DNA of 64,000 bases from Ramlibacter sp. PS4R-6 (GCF_037572775.1 NZ_JBBHKA010000001.1:2852001-2916000), one strand, 5' to 3'. Counted from the stretch's first letter, positions 7,727 through 16,755 are shown. Numbers and translations are program-made. The notes: a model not told the origin generated them from the sequence alone.

Positions 7727-8864
7727 GCACGACCCTGATCAATTTGCCGCGCGCCTCGTCGGTCACCAGGTAGAGCAGCCCGTCGGGGCCCTGGCGCACG
7801 TCGCGCACGCGGTCGCCCACCTCCAGCGCCTTCGTCTCGCGCACGACCTTGCCGTTCGCGACCTCCAGCCGCGCGAGGTAGTCGAACTTCAGCGACCCGA
7901 TGAACAGGTTGCCCTTCATCGCGGGCCCATAGCGGTCGCTGGTGAGGAAGGCCATCCCCGACGGCGCGATGGATGGCACCCAGTAGTGCAGCGGCTGCTC
8001 CATGCCTTCCTTCGCCGTGATGCCGTCGCCGATCTTGCCGCCACCGTAGTTCTCGCCATAGGTGATCACGGGCCAGCCGTAGTTGTGCCCGGGCTGCGGC
8101 AGGTTGATCTCGTCGCCGCCCTGGGGCCCATGCTCGTGCGTCCACAGGGTGCCGTCAGGCGCAAGCGCCGCGCCCTGCATGTTGCGGTGGCCGTAGCTCC
8201 AGATTTCCGGCAACGCGCCGCTTCGGCCCACGAAGGGGTTGTCCTTCGGGACGCTGCCGTCCTTGCCGATCCGCACCAGCTTGCCGTGGTGGTTGTCCAG
8301 CGTCTGCGCATCGGCGCGGCGGCTGTTGCGCTCGCCGAGCGTGAGGAACAGCGTGCCGTCGCGCGCCTCGACGATGCGACAGCCGAAATGCTGCCGGCTG
8401 TCGACCTTCGGCTTCTGGCTGAAGATGACGCGCAGGTCTTCGAGGCGGCTCGCATCCGCCGACAGCCGCGCCCGTGCGAGTGCGGTGCTGTTGCCGCCGG
8501 CCCCCGGCTCCGAATAGCAAAGGAAGATTTGCCGGTTCGAGGCGAAGCCCGAGTCGAGCACCACGTCCAGCAGCCCGCCCTGCCCGGCTGCCGCGACCTC
8601 GGGGACGCCGGCGAGCGGCGGGCCGATGCGCCCGGCGGCTTCGACGACCCGAATGGCCCCGGGCCTCTCGGTCACCAGGAACCGGCCGTCCGGGAGGAAG
8701 GCCACCGCCCATGGATGGTCGAGCCCGGTGGCCACCGTTTCGGCCTTCAACGACTGCGCCGAGGCGTTCGCCAAGCCCATGGCAACGACCGCGAAGCCCA
8801 TGGCGAAGGCCTGACATAGCCCTTTCAGGCCGGGATTCGATGGAGTCTTTTCTTGATGAATCAT
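7716..8864 (-). CDS. PQQ-dependent sugar (glucose/sorbosone) dehydrogenase family protein, exported
   Basis: The 382-residue protein has a hydrophobic signal segment (AFAMGFAVVAMGLANASAQ, about residues 19-37), then the typical first blade of the soluble glucose/sorbosone dehydrogenase family: LDHPWAVAFLPDGRFLVTERPG. Other family hallmarks are HFGCRIVEARDGTLFLTLGER, SYGHRNMQGAALAPDGTLW, EHGPQGGDEIN and YGENYGGGKIG. The fold is a six-bladed beta-propeller in the periplasm that oxidises aldose sugars using PQQ. Similar proteins include E. coli YliI (Asd). No PQQ biosynthesis genes are in the window. The gene is convergent with, and overlaps by 11 bases, the response-regulator gene. The physiological sugar is unknown. 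Confidence 0.85.
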   Translation of the reverse strand: MIHQEKTPSNPGLKGLCQAFAMGFAVVAMGLANASAQSLKAETVATGLDHPWAVAFLPDGRFLVTERPGAIRVVEAAGRIGPPLAGVPEVAAAGQGGLLDVVLDSGFASNRQIFLCYSEPGAGGNSTALARARLSADASRLEDLRVIFSQKPKVDSRQHFGCRIVEARDGTLFLTLGERNSRRADAQTLDNHHGKLVRIGKDGSVPKDNPFVGRSGALPEIWSYGHRNMQGAALAPDGTLWTHEHGPQGGDEINLPQPGHNYGWPVITYGENYGGGKIGDGITAKEGMEQPLHYWVPSIAPSGMAFLTSDRYGPAMKGNLFIGSLKFDYLARLEVANGKVVRETKALEVGDRVRDVRQGPDGLLYLVTDEARGKLIRVVPTP

Positions 8865-8922
8865 TGGCTTACGAACGACACTTCACTTGACGTCTCAGAT
8901 GAGGCACGGCTATTCTGCCCGC

Positions 8923-9474
8923 ATGCGCAAACGGCTGTGCTTCGCCCTCTTCGCCCTGGCGGCTGCCTCGGCGCAAGCCGCCCCGGCAACCGCCGAGGAC
9001 GATATGGGCCGATTCATCGCCGACAAGGGCCTGCTCGGGCAGATCGAGCAGGTGCGCGCGACGGTTGCCGACCGCACCTCCGAACTCGTCGTGACCGCCA
9101 TGGGCTTCCTCGGCGTGCCTTATCGCCGCGGCGGCAACGACGCCGATACAGGGTTTGACTGCAGCGGCTTCGTTCGTTCCATGTACGAGCGCACGGTCGG
9201 GCTGGTGCTGCCCCGCCTCGCCAGGGACCAGGCCGCCGCCACGCAGCCGATCGACAAGCGCGAATTGCAGCCGGGCGACCTGGTGTTCTTCAACACCATG
9301 AAGCGCGCTTTCAGCCACGTGGGCATCTACGTGGGCGAAGGCAAGTTCATCCATTCGCCCAAGCCGGGCGCGCAGGTGCGCGTGGAGGACATGCAGCAAT
9401 CCTATTGGGCGCATCGCTTCGACGGGGCGAGGCGCGTACTGGCCTCCCAGGCGCAGGAGGCGGGCGCGAACTAG
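8923..9474 (+). CDS. NlpC/P60 (C40) cell-wall peptidase, exported
   Basis: From ATG 8923 the protein has 183 residues with a clear signal peptide (MRKRLCFALFALAAASAQAA). An upstream in-frame ATG at 8887 would put twelve extra residues before the signal, so the later start is preferred. The C-terminal NlpC/P60 domain (about 55-175) has catalytic Cys80 in GFDCSGFVRSMY, His132 in FSHVGIYVGEG and a third polar residue at His144 (KFIHSPK). Such enzymes cleave peptidoglycan stem peptides between D-Glu and the diamino acid. It stands alone between a divergent sugar dehydrogenase and a small unknown gene, and a role in cell-wall remodelling is inferred from family. Confidence 0.88.
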   Translation: MRKRLCFALFALAAASAQAAPATAEDDMGRFIADKGLLGQIEQVRATVADRTSELVVTAMGFLGVPYRRGGNDADTGFDCSGFVRSMYERTVGLVLPRLARDQAAATQPIDKRELQPGDLVFFNTMKRAFSHVGIYVGEGKFIHSPKPGAQVRVEDMQQSYWAHRFDGARRVLASQAQEAGAN

Positions 9475-9484
9475 GGTTTACCTT
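9473..9484. promoter_or_regulatory. AGGG-TTTA-CCTT element at the end of the C40 peptidase gene
   Basis: CTAGGGTTTACCTTGA begins in the stop codon of the peptidase gene and precedes the small gene at 9553. It resembles the elements at 5866 and 49402 (AGG-N4/5-CC with flanking CT). It may be an operator or promoter element for the downstream gene; the resemblance could also be chance. Confidence 0.25.
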
Positions 9485-9552
9485 GATTGATGGATTTGAT
9501 TGATGTGATTATTTTTAAATCACATCAGTTGGACGTCGTCGAGGAGACCGCC

Positions 9553-9855
9553 ATGCGCACCGCCAAGCAGCCCCCGCAACAAGCGCTCAGTTCCCAGTGC
9601 TTCCGGCTCACGGCCCGGGGCCGTGCCTGTGTGGCCCTGGTCGAGGCCGAGCGCGAAACGCTCGGATCCCTTTCGCGCTACCTGCACGACGTGCTGGCGA
9701 TGTGCGGCACCGGCATCTGGTTCCAGCACCTGCAGCAATTCATGCCGCCCCGTTCGCTCGAGGAGTCGCTGAAGTCGCTGATGGCCCTGGGCCTGGTCGA
9801 GGGGTTCGACCAGCCCGAGCTCCCGCTGGACGCGCCGCAGGCGGCCGCCGCCTGA
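9553..9855 (+). CDS. Small conserved-type protein of unknown function (100 aa)
   Basis: I do not recognise this protein. The reading frame is open from 9487, but a GAGGAG ribosome-binding site at about 9539-9544 points to the ATG at 9553, giving 100 residues (MRTAKQPPQQALSSQCF...). The sequence is mostly helical with CFRLTARGRACVALVEAE near the start and SLEESLKSLMALGLVEGFD near the end. This is the kind of pattern seen in small winged-helix or PilZ-like accessory proteins, but no motif is decisive. It ends in an Ala-rich tail, four bases before the end of the convergent lpdA gene. No membrane segment or signal peptide is visible. The function is unknown. Confidence 0.6.
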   Translation: MRTAKQPPQQALSSQCFRLTARGRACVALVEAERETLGSLSRYLHDVLAMCGTGIWFQHLQQFMPPRSLEESLKSLMALGLVEGFDQPELPLDAPQAAAA

Positions 9856-9858
9856 AGG

Positions 9859-11637
9859 TCACTTCCTGGGCGGCGGCACGTCCGTGCACGTGCCGTGCGC
9901 GATCTCCGCGGCCATGCCGATGCTCTCGCCGAGCGTCGGGTGCGGATGGATCGTCTTGCCGATGTCCACCTCGTCGGCGCCCATCTCGATGGCCAGCGCG
10001 ATCTCGCCGATCATGTCGCCCGCGTGCGTGCCGACGATGCCGCCGCCCAGGATGCGGTGCGTGGTGGCGTCGAACAGCAGCTTAGTGAAGCCTTCGTCGC
10101 GCGTGTTCGCGATGGCGCGCCCCGACGCCGTCCACGGGAAGTGGCCCTTCTTGATCGCGATGTTCTGCGCCTTGGCCTGGTCTTCGGTCAGGCCCACCCA
10201 CGCCACCTCGGGGTCCGTGTAGGCCACGCTCGGGATCACGCGCGCATCGAAGGTGGACTTCTCGCCGAAAGCCGCCTCGGCCGCGACGTGCGCCTCGTGC
10301 ACCGCCTTGTGCGCGAGCATCGGGTTGCCCACGATGTCGCCGATCGCGAAGATGTGCGGCACGTTCGTGCGCATCTGGATGTCCACCGGGATGAAGCCGC
10401 GCTCGTTCACCGTCACGCCCGCCTTCTCGGCGCCGATCTTCTTGCCGTTGGGACTGCGCCCCACGGCCTGCAGCACCAGGTCGTAGACCTGAGGTTCCTT
10501 CGGCGCCTGCTCGCCTTCGAACTTCACTAGGATGCCTTCCTTCGTCACCTCTGCCCCGACGGTCTTCGTCTTGAGCATGATGTTGTCGAAACGCGGCGTG
10601 TTCATCTTCTGCCACACGCGCACCAGGTCGCGGTCGGCGCCCTGCATCAGGCCGTCGAGCATCTCGACGACGTCCAGGCGCGCGCCGAGCGTCGAGTAGA
10701 CCGTGCCCATCTCCAGGCCGATGATGCCGCCGCCCAGGATCAGCATGCGCTTGGGCACCTTGCGCAGCTCAAGGGCACCCGTCGAGTCGACGATGCGTTC
10801 GTCCTTCGGCATGAAAGGCAGGGCCACGGCCTGCGAGCCGGCCGCGATGATGCAGTGGCGGAAGCTGATCGTCTGCTTCTTGCCACTGGTCTCGCTGCCC
10901 GTGCCGGTCGTCTCCTCGACCTCGATGCGGTGCGGGTCGATGAACTTGCCGACGCCGCGCACCACGGTCACCTTGCGCATCTTCGCCATGGCGGCCAGGC
11001 CGCCGGTGAGCTTGCCCACCACCTTGGACTTGTGCGCGCGCAGCTTCTCCAGGTCGACCTTCGGCTTGCCGTAGCTGATGCCCAGCGAATCGAAGTGGCT
11101 CACCTCGTCCATCACGGCCGCCACGTGCAGGAGCGCCTTCGACGGGATGCAGCCGACGTTCAGGCAGACGCCGCCGAGGGTGGCGTAGCGCTCGACGATG
11201 ATCGTCTGCATGCCGAGGTCGGCTGCGCGGAAGGCCGCGGAGTAGCCGCCGGGGCCCGCGCCGAGCACCAGCATCTCGCAATCGAATTCGCCCGTTGGCG
11301 CCGCGATTGGAGCGGGGGCTGCAGCAGCCCTCGCAGGTGCAGGCGCGGGCGCCTGGGCCGCCGCTGCGGGCGTTGACGCCGGCGACGCCGCCGCTGCGCC
11401 GCTGCCTTCGAGGATCGCGAGCAGCGAACCCTCGGACACCTTGTCGCCGATCTTGACTTTGAGCTCCTTCAGGACCCCGGCCTGCGTCGACGGAATTTCC
11501 ATCGACGCCTTGTCGCTCTCGACGGTGACCAGGGACTGGTCCACTTTGATCGTGTCGCCCGGCTTGACGAGCAGTTCGATGACGGCGACGTCCTTGAAGT
11601 CGCCGATGTCCGGGACTTTCACTTCGACAGTGGCCAT
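9859..11637 (-). CDS. lpdA: Dihydrolipoyl dehydrogenase (PDH E3) with N-terminal lipoyl domain
   Basis: The 592-residue protein reoxidises dihydrolipoamide of the pyruvate dehydrogenase complex with NAD+. An N-terminal lipoyl domain (1-80, lipoylated Lys43 in VESDKASMEIP) and an Ala/Pro linker precede the flavoprotein. The flavoprotein shows the FAD motif LVLGAGPGGYSAAF, the redox disulfide in GGVCLNVGCIPSKALL, the NAD motif LILGGGIIGLEMG and the C-terminal His-Glu pair in HPHPTLGES. E3 proteins with an attached lipoyl domain are known in Neisseria and other betaproteobacteria. It is the last gene of the operon, 15 bases after the proteasome-homologue gene and downstream of aceE and aceF. Confidence 0.95.
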   Translation of the reverse strand: MATVEVKVPDIGDFKDVAVIELLVKPGDTIKVDQSLVTVESDKASMEIPSTQAGVLKELKVKIGDKVSEGSLLAILEGSGAAAASPASTPAAAAQAPAPAPARAAAAPAPIAAPTGEFDCEMLVLGAGPGGYSAAFRAADLGMQTIIVERYATLGGVCLNVGCIPSKALLHVAAVMDEVSHFDSLGISYGKPKVDLEKLRAHKSKVVGKLTGGLAAMAKMRKVTVVRGVGKFIDPHRIEVEETTGTGSETSGKKQTISFRHCIIAAGSQAVALPFMPKDERIVDSTGALELRKVPKRMLILGGGIIGLEMGTVYSTLGARLDVVEMLDGLMQGADRDLVRVWQKMNTPRFDNIMLKTKTVGAEVTKEGILVKFEGEQAPKEPQVYDLVLQAVGRSPNGKKIGAEKAGVTVNERGFIPVDIQMRTNVPHIFAIGDIVGNPMLAHKAVHEAHVAAEAAFGEKSTFDARVIPSVAYTDPEVAWVGLTEDQAKAQNIAIKKGHFPWTASGRAIANTRDEGFTKLLFDATTHRILGGGIVGTHAGDMIGEIALAIEMGADEVDIGKTIHPHPTLGESIGMAAEIAHGTCTDVPPPRK

Positions 11638-11652
11638 GGGCCCTCTTCCTCT

Positions 11653-12243
11653 TTATTTGGCTTCACGCATCTTGAGCGTGAAGATGTCCGCCGGGGCGGC
11701 CGAGTTGCGGTCGAACTCGCAGCCCGCGGCGATGCCGGCCTCGGCGACTTCGCGCGCCGTCTTGGCCTTGGCGTAGATCGAATGCATGGCGCCCAGCGCG
11801 AAACTGCGCCCCGAGCCTATGCCCCAGAACTCCTTGAACTCGAACACTTCGCGGTAGCTGTAAAGCCCGTAGATGCCGGTCGTGTTGGCGATCACCACGC
11901 TGAACTGGCTCGACTCGTACGGGTCGCTGTCCTCCTCCTTGGTCTGCAGGAAGAAGTTGTCCTTCAGGTACGGGTGCAATTTGGTGAACGTGTCGAACAC
12001 GTCGTCCTTGTTGCCCAGTTTCAGGATCTCGCGCGGCATCGAGCCGATCGCCTTGCGCAGCACGGGGAAGTGCGCCACCGTGCCGGCCATGCCCAGGTAG
12101 GTGGGGCCGACGTCGGTCTCCACCTTGAAGATCTTGGTATTGTCCTCGAAGCGATTGGCCAGGCGCGTGTCGCCGAACGTCACCAGGGTGTCGGCCGCGA
12201 TCGCGACCTGTCCGGCTTTTCTCACCACCACGACTGTTGTCAT
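11653..12243 (-). CDS. Proteasome/HslV-like Ntn-hydrolase (betaproteobacterial proteasome homologue, BPH type)
   Basis: From ATG 12243 the protein has 196 residues. After removal of Met1 it would begin TTVVVVRKAGQVAIAAD, which aligns with HslV (Thr1 nucleophile, Asp17, Gly10-Gln11). A lysine follows at mature position 36 (NTKIFKV), shifted by about three residues from Lys33 of HslV. TYLGMAGTVAHFPVLRKAI corresponds to the HslV segment around GFAGG, and GIGSGRSFALGAMHSIY to GSGGNYA. It is not HslV itself, since the middle part differs and no hslU is adjacent. It matches the stand-alone family described as BPH in betaproteobacteria, which forms double-ring assemblies. A longer open frame to 12366 exists, but the Thr-start and homology fix the start here. 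It sits between aceF (49 bases upstream) and lpdA (15 bases downstream). Its cellular substrate is unknown. Confidence 0.8.
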   Translation of the reverse strand: MTTVVVVRKAGQVAIAADTLVTFGDTRLANRFEDNTKIFKVETDVGPTYLGMAGTVAHFPVLRKAIGSMPREILKLGNKDDVFDTFTKLHPYLKDNFFLQTKEEDSDPYESSQFSVVIANTTGIYGLYSYREVFEFKEFWGIGSGRSFALGAMHSIYAKAKTAREVAEAGIAAGCEFDRNSAAPADIFTLKMREAK

Positions 12244-12292
12244 TCTTGTTGTGTCTCCGAAATCGCCGCGCTGGGAACACGGCGCGTTCTCA

Positions 12293-13945
12293 TCACAGCA
12301 TCGTGCGGCGGAAGTCCGACAATATAGCGCCGAGATAACTGTTGAACCTCGCCGCTGCGGCGCCATCGATCACGCGGTGGTCCCACGACAGCGACAAGGG
12401 CAGGATGAGTCGCGGTGCGAACTGCTTGCCGTCCCACACCGGTTGCGTCTGGCTCTTGCACACGCCGAGGATCGCCACCTCAGGCGCATTGATGATCGGC
12501 GTGAAGTACGTGCCGCCGATGCCGCCCAAGGATGAGATGGTGAACGTCGCGCCCTGCATGTCGGCCGGGCCCAGTTTGCCGTCGCGCGCCTTCTTCGCCA
12601 GCTCAGCCATCTCCTGGCTGATGGCGAGCACGCCCTTCTTGTCGGCATCCTTGATCACGGGGACCACGAGCCCGTTGGGCGTGTCGGCCGCGAAGCCGAT
12701 GTGCCAGTAGTTCTTGTAGACCAGCTGCTCACCGTCCAGCGAGGAATTGAACTCGGGGAATTTCTTGAGCGCCGCGACGCAGGCCTTGATCAGGAAGCCG
12801 AGCATCGTGACCTTCACGCCGGACTTCTCGTTCTCCTTGTTCAACAGGACCCGGAAGGCCTCGAGCTCGGTGATGTCCGCGTCGTCGTGGTTCGTGACGT
12901 GCGGGATCATCACCCAGTTGCGGTGCAGGTTCGCGGCCGAGATCTTCTTGATGCGCGGACGGTCCTTGCGCTCGACCGGGCCGAACTTCTCGAAGTCGAC
13001 CTTGGGCCACGGCAGCAGGCCCAGCGCTTCTCCGCCGCCGCCGGCGGGCGCCTTGCCCGCCGCAGCCTTGGTCTGCGCCGCGCCGCTCATCACGGCCTTG
13101 GTGAAGGCCTGGACGTCTTCCTGCGTGATGCGGCCCTTGGGGCCGCTGCCCTTCACTTCGTCCAGCGGTACGCCGAGTTCGCGTGCGAACTTGCGCACGG
13201 AAGGCGATGCATGCGGCAGCGTGCCCTTCGGCCCGCCCGGGTCGTGCGGCGGCAGCGCGGCCGTGGGCAGCGTGCGCTCCTGCGCCGGCGCGGGGGGCGC
13301 TTCCGCTTGCGCGGCGGCCATCGCGGGCGACGGCATCGCCGCCGCGTTGTCCTGCTTGACGGGCGAGCCGCCCGCGCCTTCGACGATCGCGATCAGGTCG
13401 CCCTGGTTGATCTTGTCGCCGACCTTGACCTTCAATTCCTTGAGCACGCCTGCTGCAGAAGAAGGAATCTCCATCGAGGCCTTGTCGCTCTCGACCGTGA
13501 CGAGCGACTGTTCGTTCTTCACCGTGTCGCCGGGCTTCACCAGCACCTCGATGACGGCGACGTCTTTGAAGTCGCCGATGTCGGGCACTCGCACTTCGAC
13601 GGCGCCGGCAGGTGCCGCCTTCGCGGCGGGAGCCGGTGCGGGCGCCGAGGCCTGCGGTGCGGGTGGCGGCGCCTTCGCGGCCGCCGCCGGAGCCGGCGCA
13701 GCCGCACCCGTGCTCTCCACGGTCAGCAGGACGGAGCCTTCCGAGATCTTGTCCCCCAGCTTGACCTTGATGTCCTTGACAACGCCGCCGGCGCTGGCCG
13801 GTATCTCCATCGAGGCCTTGTCGCTCTCCACGGTGACGAGCGACTGCTCGGGCTTGATCGTGTCTCCGGGCTTGACGAGCAGTTCGATGACCGCAACGTC
13901 CTTGAAGTCCCCGATGTCGGGGACTTTCACCTCAACCAGTGCCAT
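12293..13945 (-). CDS. aceF: Pyruvate dehydrogenase E2, dihydrolipoyllysine acetyltransferase
   Basis: The 550-residue core subunit transfers acetyl groups from lipoamide to CoA. It has two nearly identical N-terminal lipoyl domains, each with VESDKASMEIP (lipoylated Lys near 43 and near 170), separated by Ala/Pro-rich linkers. A peripheral-subunit-binding domain follows (SPSVRKFARELGVPLDEV, then KGRITQEDV). The C-terminal acyltransferase domain has the catalytic motif DHRVIDGAAAARF. The start at 13945 (MALVEVKVPDIGD) is chosen because the lipoyl domain begins there, although an open frame runs further upstream. It lies 26 bases after aceE in the same operon. Confidence 0.95.
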   Translation of the reverse strand: MALVEVKVPDIGDFKDVAVIELLVKPGDTIKPEQSLVTVESDKASMEIPASAGGVVKDIKVKLGDKISEGSVLLTVESTGAAAPAPAAAAKAPPPAPQASAPAPAPAAKAAPAGAVEVRVPDIGDFKDVAVIEVLVKPGDTVKNEQSLVTVESDKASMEIPSSAAGVLKELKVKVGDKINQGDLIAIVEGAGGSPVKQDNAAAMPSPAMAAAQAEAPPAPAQERTLPTAALPPHDPGGPKGTLPHASPSVRKFARELGVPLDEVKGSGPKGRITQEDVQAFTKAVMSGAAQTKAAAGKAPAGGGGEALGLLPWPKVDFEKFGPVERKDRPRIKKISAANLHRNWVMIPHVTNHDDADITELEAFRVLLNKENEKSGVKVTMLGFLIKACVAALKKFPEFNSSLDGEQLVYKNYWHIGFAADTPNGLVVPVIKDADKKGVLAISQEMAELAKKARDGKLGPADMQGATFTISSLGGIGGTYFTPIINAPEVAILGVCKSQTQPVWDGKQFAPRLILPLSLSWDHRVIDGAAAARFNSYLGAILSDFRRTML

Positions 13946-13971
13946 GTTCTTGTTCTCCGGCCTTTGAGGCG

Positions 13972-16677
13972 TCAAGCGTACAGCGGATTGATCTTGTCGG
14001 CCTTGATGCCGTACTTCTTGATGGCTTCGGCCACCTTCGCGGCGGGCACGGTGCCCTCTTCGCTCAGCGCCTTGAGCGCGGCCACCACGATGTAGTGGCG
14101 ATTGACCTCGAAGTGCTCGCGCAGCTTGCTGCGGAAGTCGCTGCGGCCGAAGCCGTCGGTGCCGAGCACCTTGTACGCGCGGCCCTTCGGGATGAAGGCG
14201 CGGATCTGGTCCACGTACGACTTGATGTAGTCGGTCGACGCGATCACCGGGCCTGCGTTCTTCTCGAGCTGGCTCGTGACGAAGGGAACGCGCGGCTTCT
14301 CCGCCGGGTGGAGCAGGTTCCAGCGCTCCGCGTCGAGGCCGTCGCGCGCGAGTTCGTTGAAGCTCGGGCAGCTCCACACGTCGGCCGACACGCCCCACTC
14401 CTTCTCGAGCAATTGCTGCGCCGCCATCGACTCGCGCAGGATCGTGCCGCTGCCGAGCAATTGCACGCGAGGCGTCTTCTTGGCGCCCTCCTGCAGGAGG
14501 TACATGCCCTTGATGATCTGCTCCTCGGTGCCGGCCTTCAGGCCCGGCATCGGATAGTTCTCGTTCAGCAGCGTGATGTAGTAGAAGACGTTCTCCTGCT
14601 TCTCCACCATGCGCTTGAGGCCGTGCTGCATGATCACGGCGACCTCGTGCGCGAAGGTCGGGTCGTAGCTCACGCAATTGGGGATGGTGCCCGCGAGGAT
14701 GTGGCTGTGGCCGTCCTCGTGCTGCAGGCCCTCGCCGTTCAGGGTCGTGCGGCCCGAGGTGCCGCCCAGCAGGAAGCCACGCGCCTGCATGTCGCCGGCG
14801 GCCCAGCACAGGTCGCCCACGCGCTGCAGCCCGAACATCGAGTAGTAGATGTAGAACGGGATCATGATGCGGTTGGACGTCGAGTACGACGTGGCCGCGG
14901 CGATCCAGCTCGCCATGCCGCCCGCTTCGTTGATGCCTTCCTGCAGGATCTGGCCGCCCACGTCTTCCTTGTAGTAGGAAACCTGGTCGCGGTCCTGCGG
15001 CGTGTACTGCTGCCCCGCCGGGTTGTAGATGCCGATCTGGCGGAACAGGCCCTCCATGCCGAAGGTGCGCGCCTCGTCCACGAGGATGGGCACGGTGCGC
15101 GGGCCCAGTTCCTTGTCGCGCAGCAGCGCCGTGAGGAAGCGCACGTAGGCCTGCGTCGTCGAGATCTCGCGGCCTTCCGTGGTCGGGTCGGTCACGGCCT
15201 TGAAGGCGTCGAGGCCCGGCACCTTCAGCTGCTCGTCGGCCTTCACGCGGCGCTTGGGCAGGTAGCCGCCCAGCGCCTTGCGCCGCTCGTGCAGGTACTG
15301 CATCTCGGGCGTGTGTTCCTCGGGCTTGTAGAAAGGCACGTCGGCCAGCTTCTCGTCCGGGATCGGGATGTTGAAGCGGTCGCGGAAGGCCTTGATGTCC
15401 TCGTCCGACAGCTTCTTGGCCTGGTGGGCGATGTTCTTGCCCTCGCCGGCCTTGCCCATGCCGAAGCCCTTGACGGTCTTCACGAGCAGCACGGTGGGCT
15501 GCCCCTTGGTGTTCACGGCCTTGTGGTACGCGGCGTAGACCTTCTGCGGGTCGTGGCCGCCGCGCTGCAGGCGCCAGATGTCGTCGTCGCTCATCTTCGC
15601 GACCATCTCCAGCAGCTTGGGGTGGCGGCCGAAGAAGTGCTTGCGCACGAACGCGCCGTCGTTGGCCTTCATGGCCTGGTAGTCACCGTCGACGACGTCC
15701 ATCATCACCTTGCGCAAGATGCCTTCCTTGTCGCGGGCCAGCAGCGGGTCCCAGTAGCTGCCCCAGATCAGCTTGATGACGTTCCAGCCGGCGCCGCGGA
15801 ACTCGCCTTCGAGCTCCTGGATGATCTTGCCGTTGCCGCGCACAGGGCCGTCCAGGCGCTGCAGGTTGCAGTTCACGATGAAGACGAGGTTGTCCAGCTT
15901 CTCGCGCGCGGCCACGCCGATGGCGCCCAGCGATTCCACTTCGTCCATCTCGCCGTCGCCGCAGAAGACCCACACCTTGCGGTTCTCGGTGTTGGCGATG
16001 CCGCGCGCGTGCAGGTACTTGAGGAAGCGCGCCTGGTAGATGGCCATCAGCGGGCCCAGGCCCATGGACACCGTCGGGAACTGCCAGAACTGCGGCATCA
16101 GCTTCGGGTGCGGGTAGCTCGAGAGGCCCTTGCCGTCCACTTCCTGGCGAAAGTTCAGGAGCTGCTCCTCGTTCAGGCGGCCTTCCAGGAAGGCGCGCGC
16201 GTAGATGCCGGGGGCGCTGTGGCCCTGGATGAAGAGGCAGTCGCCGCCGTGGTTTTCGTCCTCGGCGTGCCAGAAGTGGTTGAAGCCCGCGCCGAACATC
16301 GTGGCGACCGACGCGAACGAGCTGATGTGGCCGCCGAGGTCGCCGCCGTCCTCGGGATGCAGGCGGTTGGCCTTCACCACCATCGCCATCGCGTTCCAGC
16401 GCATGTAGGCGCGCAGGCGCTCCTCGATCTCGAGGTTGCCGGGGCAGCGTTCTTCGTCCTGCGGCTCGATGGTGTTGACGTAGCCCGTGGTCGCGGAGAA
16501 CGGCATGTCGATGCCGTGCTGGCGCGCTTCTTCCAGCAGCTGCTCGATCAGGAAATGGCCCCGTTCACGGCCCTCCGATTCGATGACCGCGCCGAGCGCA
16601 TCGAGCCACTCTCGCGTTTCCTGCGCGTCTTCGTCATTGGCGGCGGGGCCGCGTACTTCTTCGGGCTGGGCTGACAT
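13972..16677 (-). CDS. aceE: Pyruvate dehydrogenase E1 component (homodimeric type)
   Basis: The 901-residue thiamine-diphosphate enzyme decarboxylates pyruvate and reductively acetylates the lipoyl domains of E2. The thiamine-diphosphate motif is visible as GDGEMDEVESLGAI followed by NLVFIVNCN, and the length equals that of the E. coli-type homodimeric E1. The start at 16677 follows a good AGGAGA site; an upstream in-frame ATG at 16767 adds 30 residues of non-family sequence. It is the first gene of the operon aceE-aceF-proteasome homologue-lpdA. Its 5' region is shared with a divergent histidine kinase gene and contains a 12-base palindrome at 16756-16767 that could be an operator. Confidence 0.96.
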   Translation of the reverse strand: MSAQPEEVRGPAANDEDAQETREWLDALGAVIESEGRERGHFLIEQLLEEARQHGIDMPFSATTGYVNTIEPQDEERCPGNLEIEERLRAYMRWNAMAMVVKANRLHPEDGGDLGGHISSFASVATMFGAGFNHFWHAEDENHGGDCLFIQGHSAPGIYARAFLEGRLNEEQLLNFRQEVDGKGLSSYPHPKLMPQFWQFPTVSMGLGPLMAIYQARFLKYLHARGIANTENRKVWVFCGDGEMDEVESLGAIGVAAREKLDNLVFIVNCNLQRLDGPVRGNGKIIQELEGEFRGAGWNVIKLIWGSYWDPLLARDKEGILRKVMMDVVDGDYQAMKANDGAFVRKHFFGRHPKLLEMVAKMSDDDIWRLQRGGHDPQKVYAAYHKAVNTKGQPTVLLVKTVKGFGMGKAGEGKNIAHQAKKLSDEDIKAFRDRFNIPIPDEKLADVPFYKPEEHTPEMQYLHERRKALGGYLPKRRVKADEQLKVPGLDAFKAVTDPTTEGREISTTQAYVRFLTALLRDKELGPRTVPILVDEARTFGMEGLFRQIGIYNPAGQQYTPQDRDQVSYYKEDVGGQILQEGINEAGGMASWIAAATSYSTSNRIMIPFYIYYSMFGLQRVGDLCWAAGDMQARGFLLGGTSGRTTLNGEGLQHEDGHSHILAGTIPNCVSYDPTFAHEVAVIMQHGLKRMVEKQENVFYYITLLNENYPMPGLKAGTEEQIIKGMYLLQEGAKKTPRVQLLGSGTILRESMAAQQLLEKEWGVSADVWSCPSFNELARDGLDAERWNLLHPAEKPRVPFVTSQLEKNAGPVIASTDYIKSYVDQIRAFIPKGRAYKVLGTDGFGRSDFRSKLREHFEVNRHYIVVAALKALSEEGTVPAAKVAEAIKKYGIKADKINPLYA

Positions 16678-16755
16678 GGTTCTTGTCTCCTGGTCGTTCG
16701 AGCAATTTAGTACGGGCTGTGGCCCTCGTCGCGTTGAAAGTGTCTCACAGCTTCC

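Noticed and set aside
11653..12243. HslV assignment for the proteasome-like protein
   Set aside because: No hslU is next to it and the middle of the protein differs from HslV; the separate BPH family fits better.
12244..12366. N-terminal extension of the proteasome homologue to an ATG at 12366
   Set aside because: It would bury the catalytic Thr1 behind 42 residues of non-family sequence and overlap aceF.
13939..16674. Long plus-strand open frame (about 900 codons) opposite aceE
   Set aside because: It mirrors aceE codons in GC-rich DNA, its translation is His/Val/Arg/Leu-rich without any domain, and aceE is an unambiguous family member.
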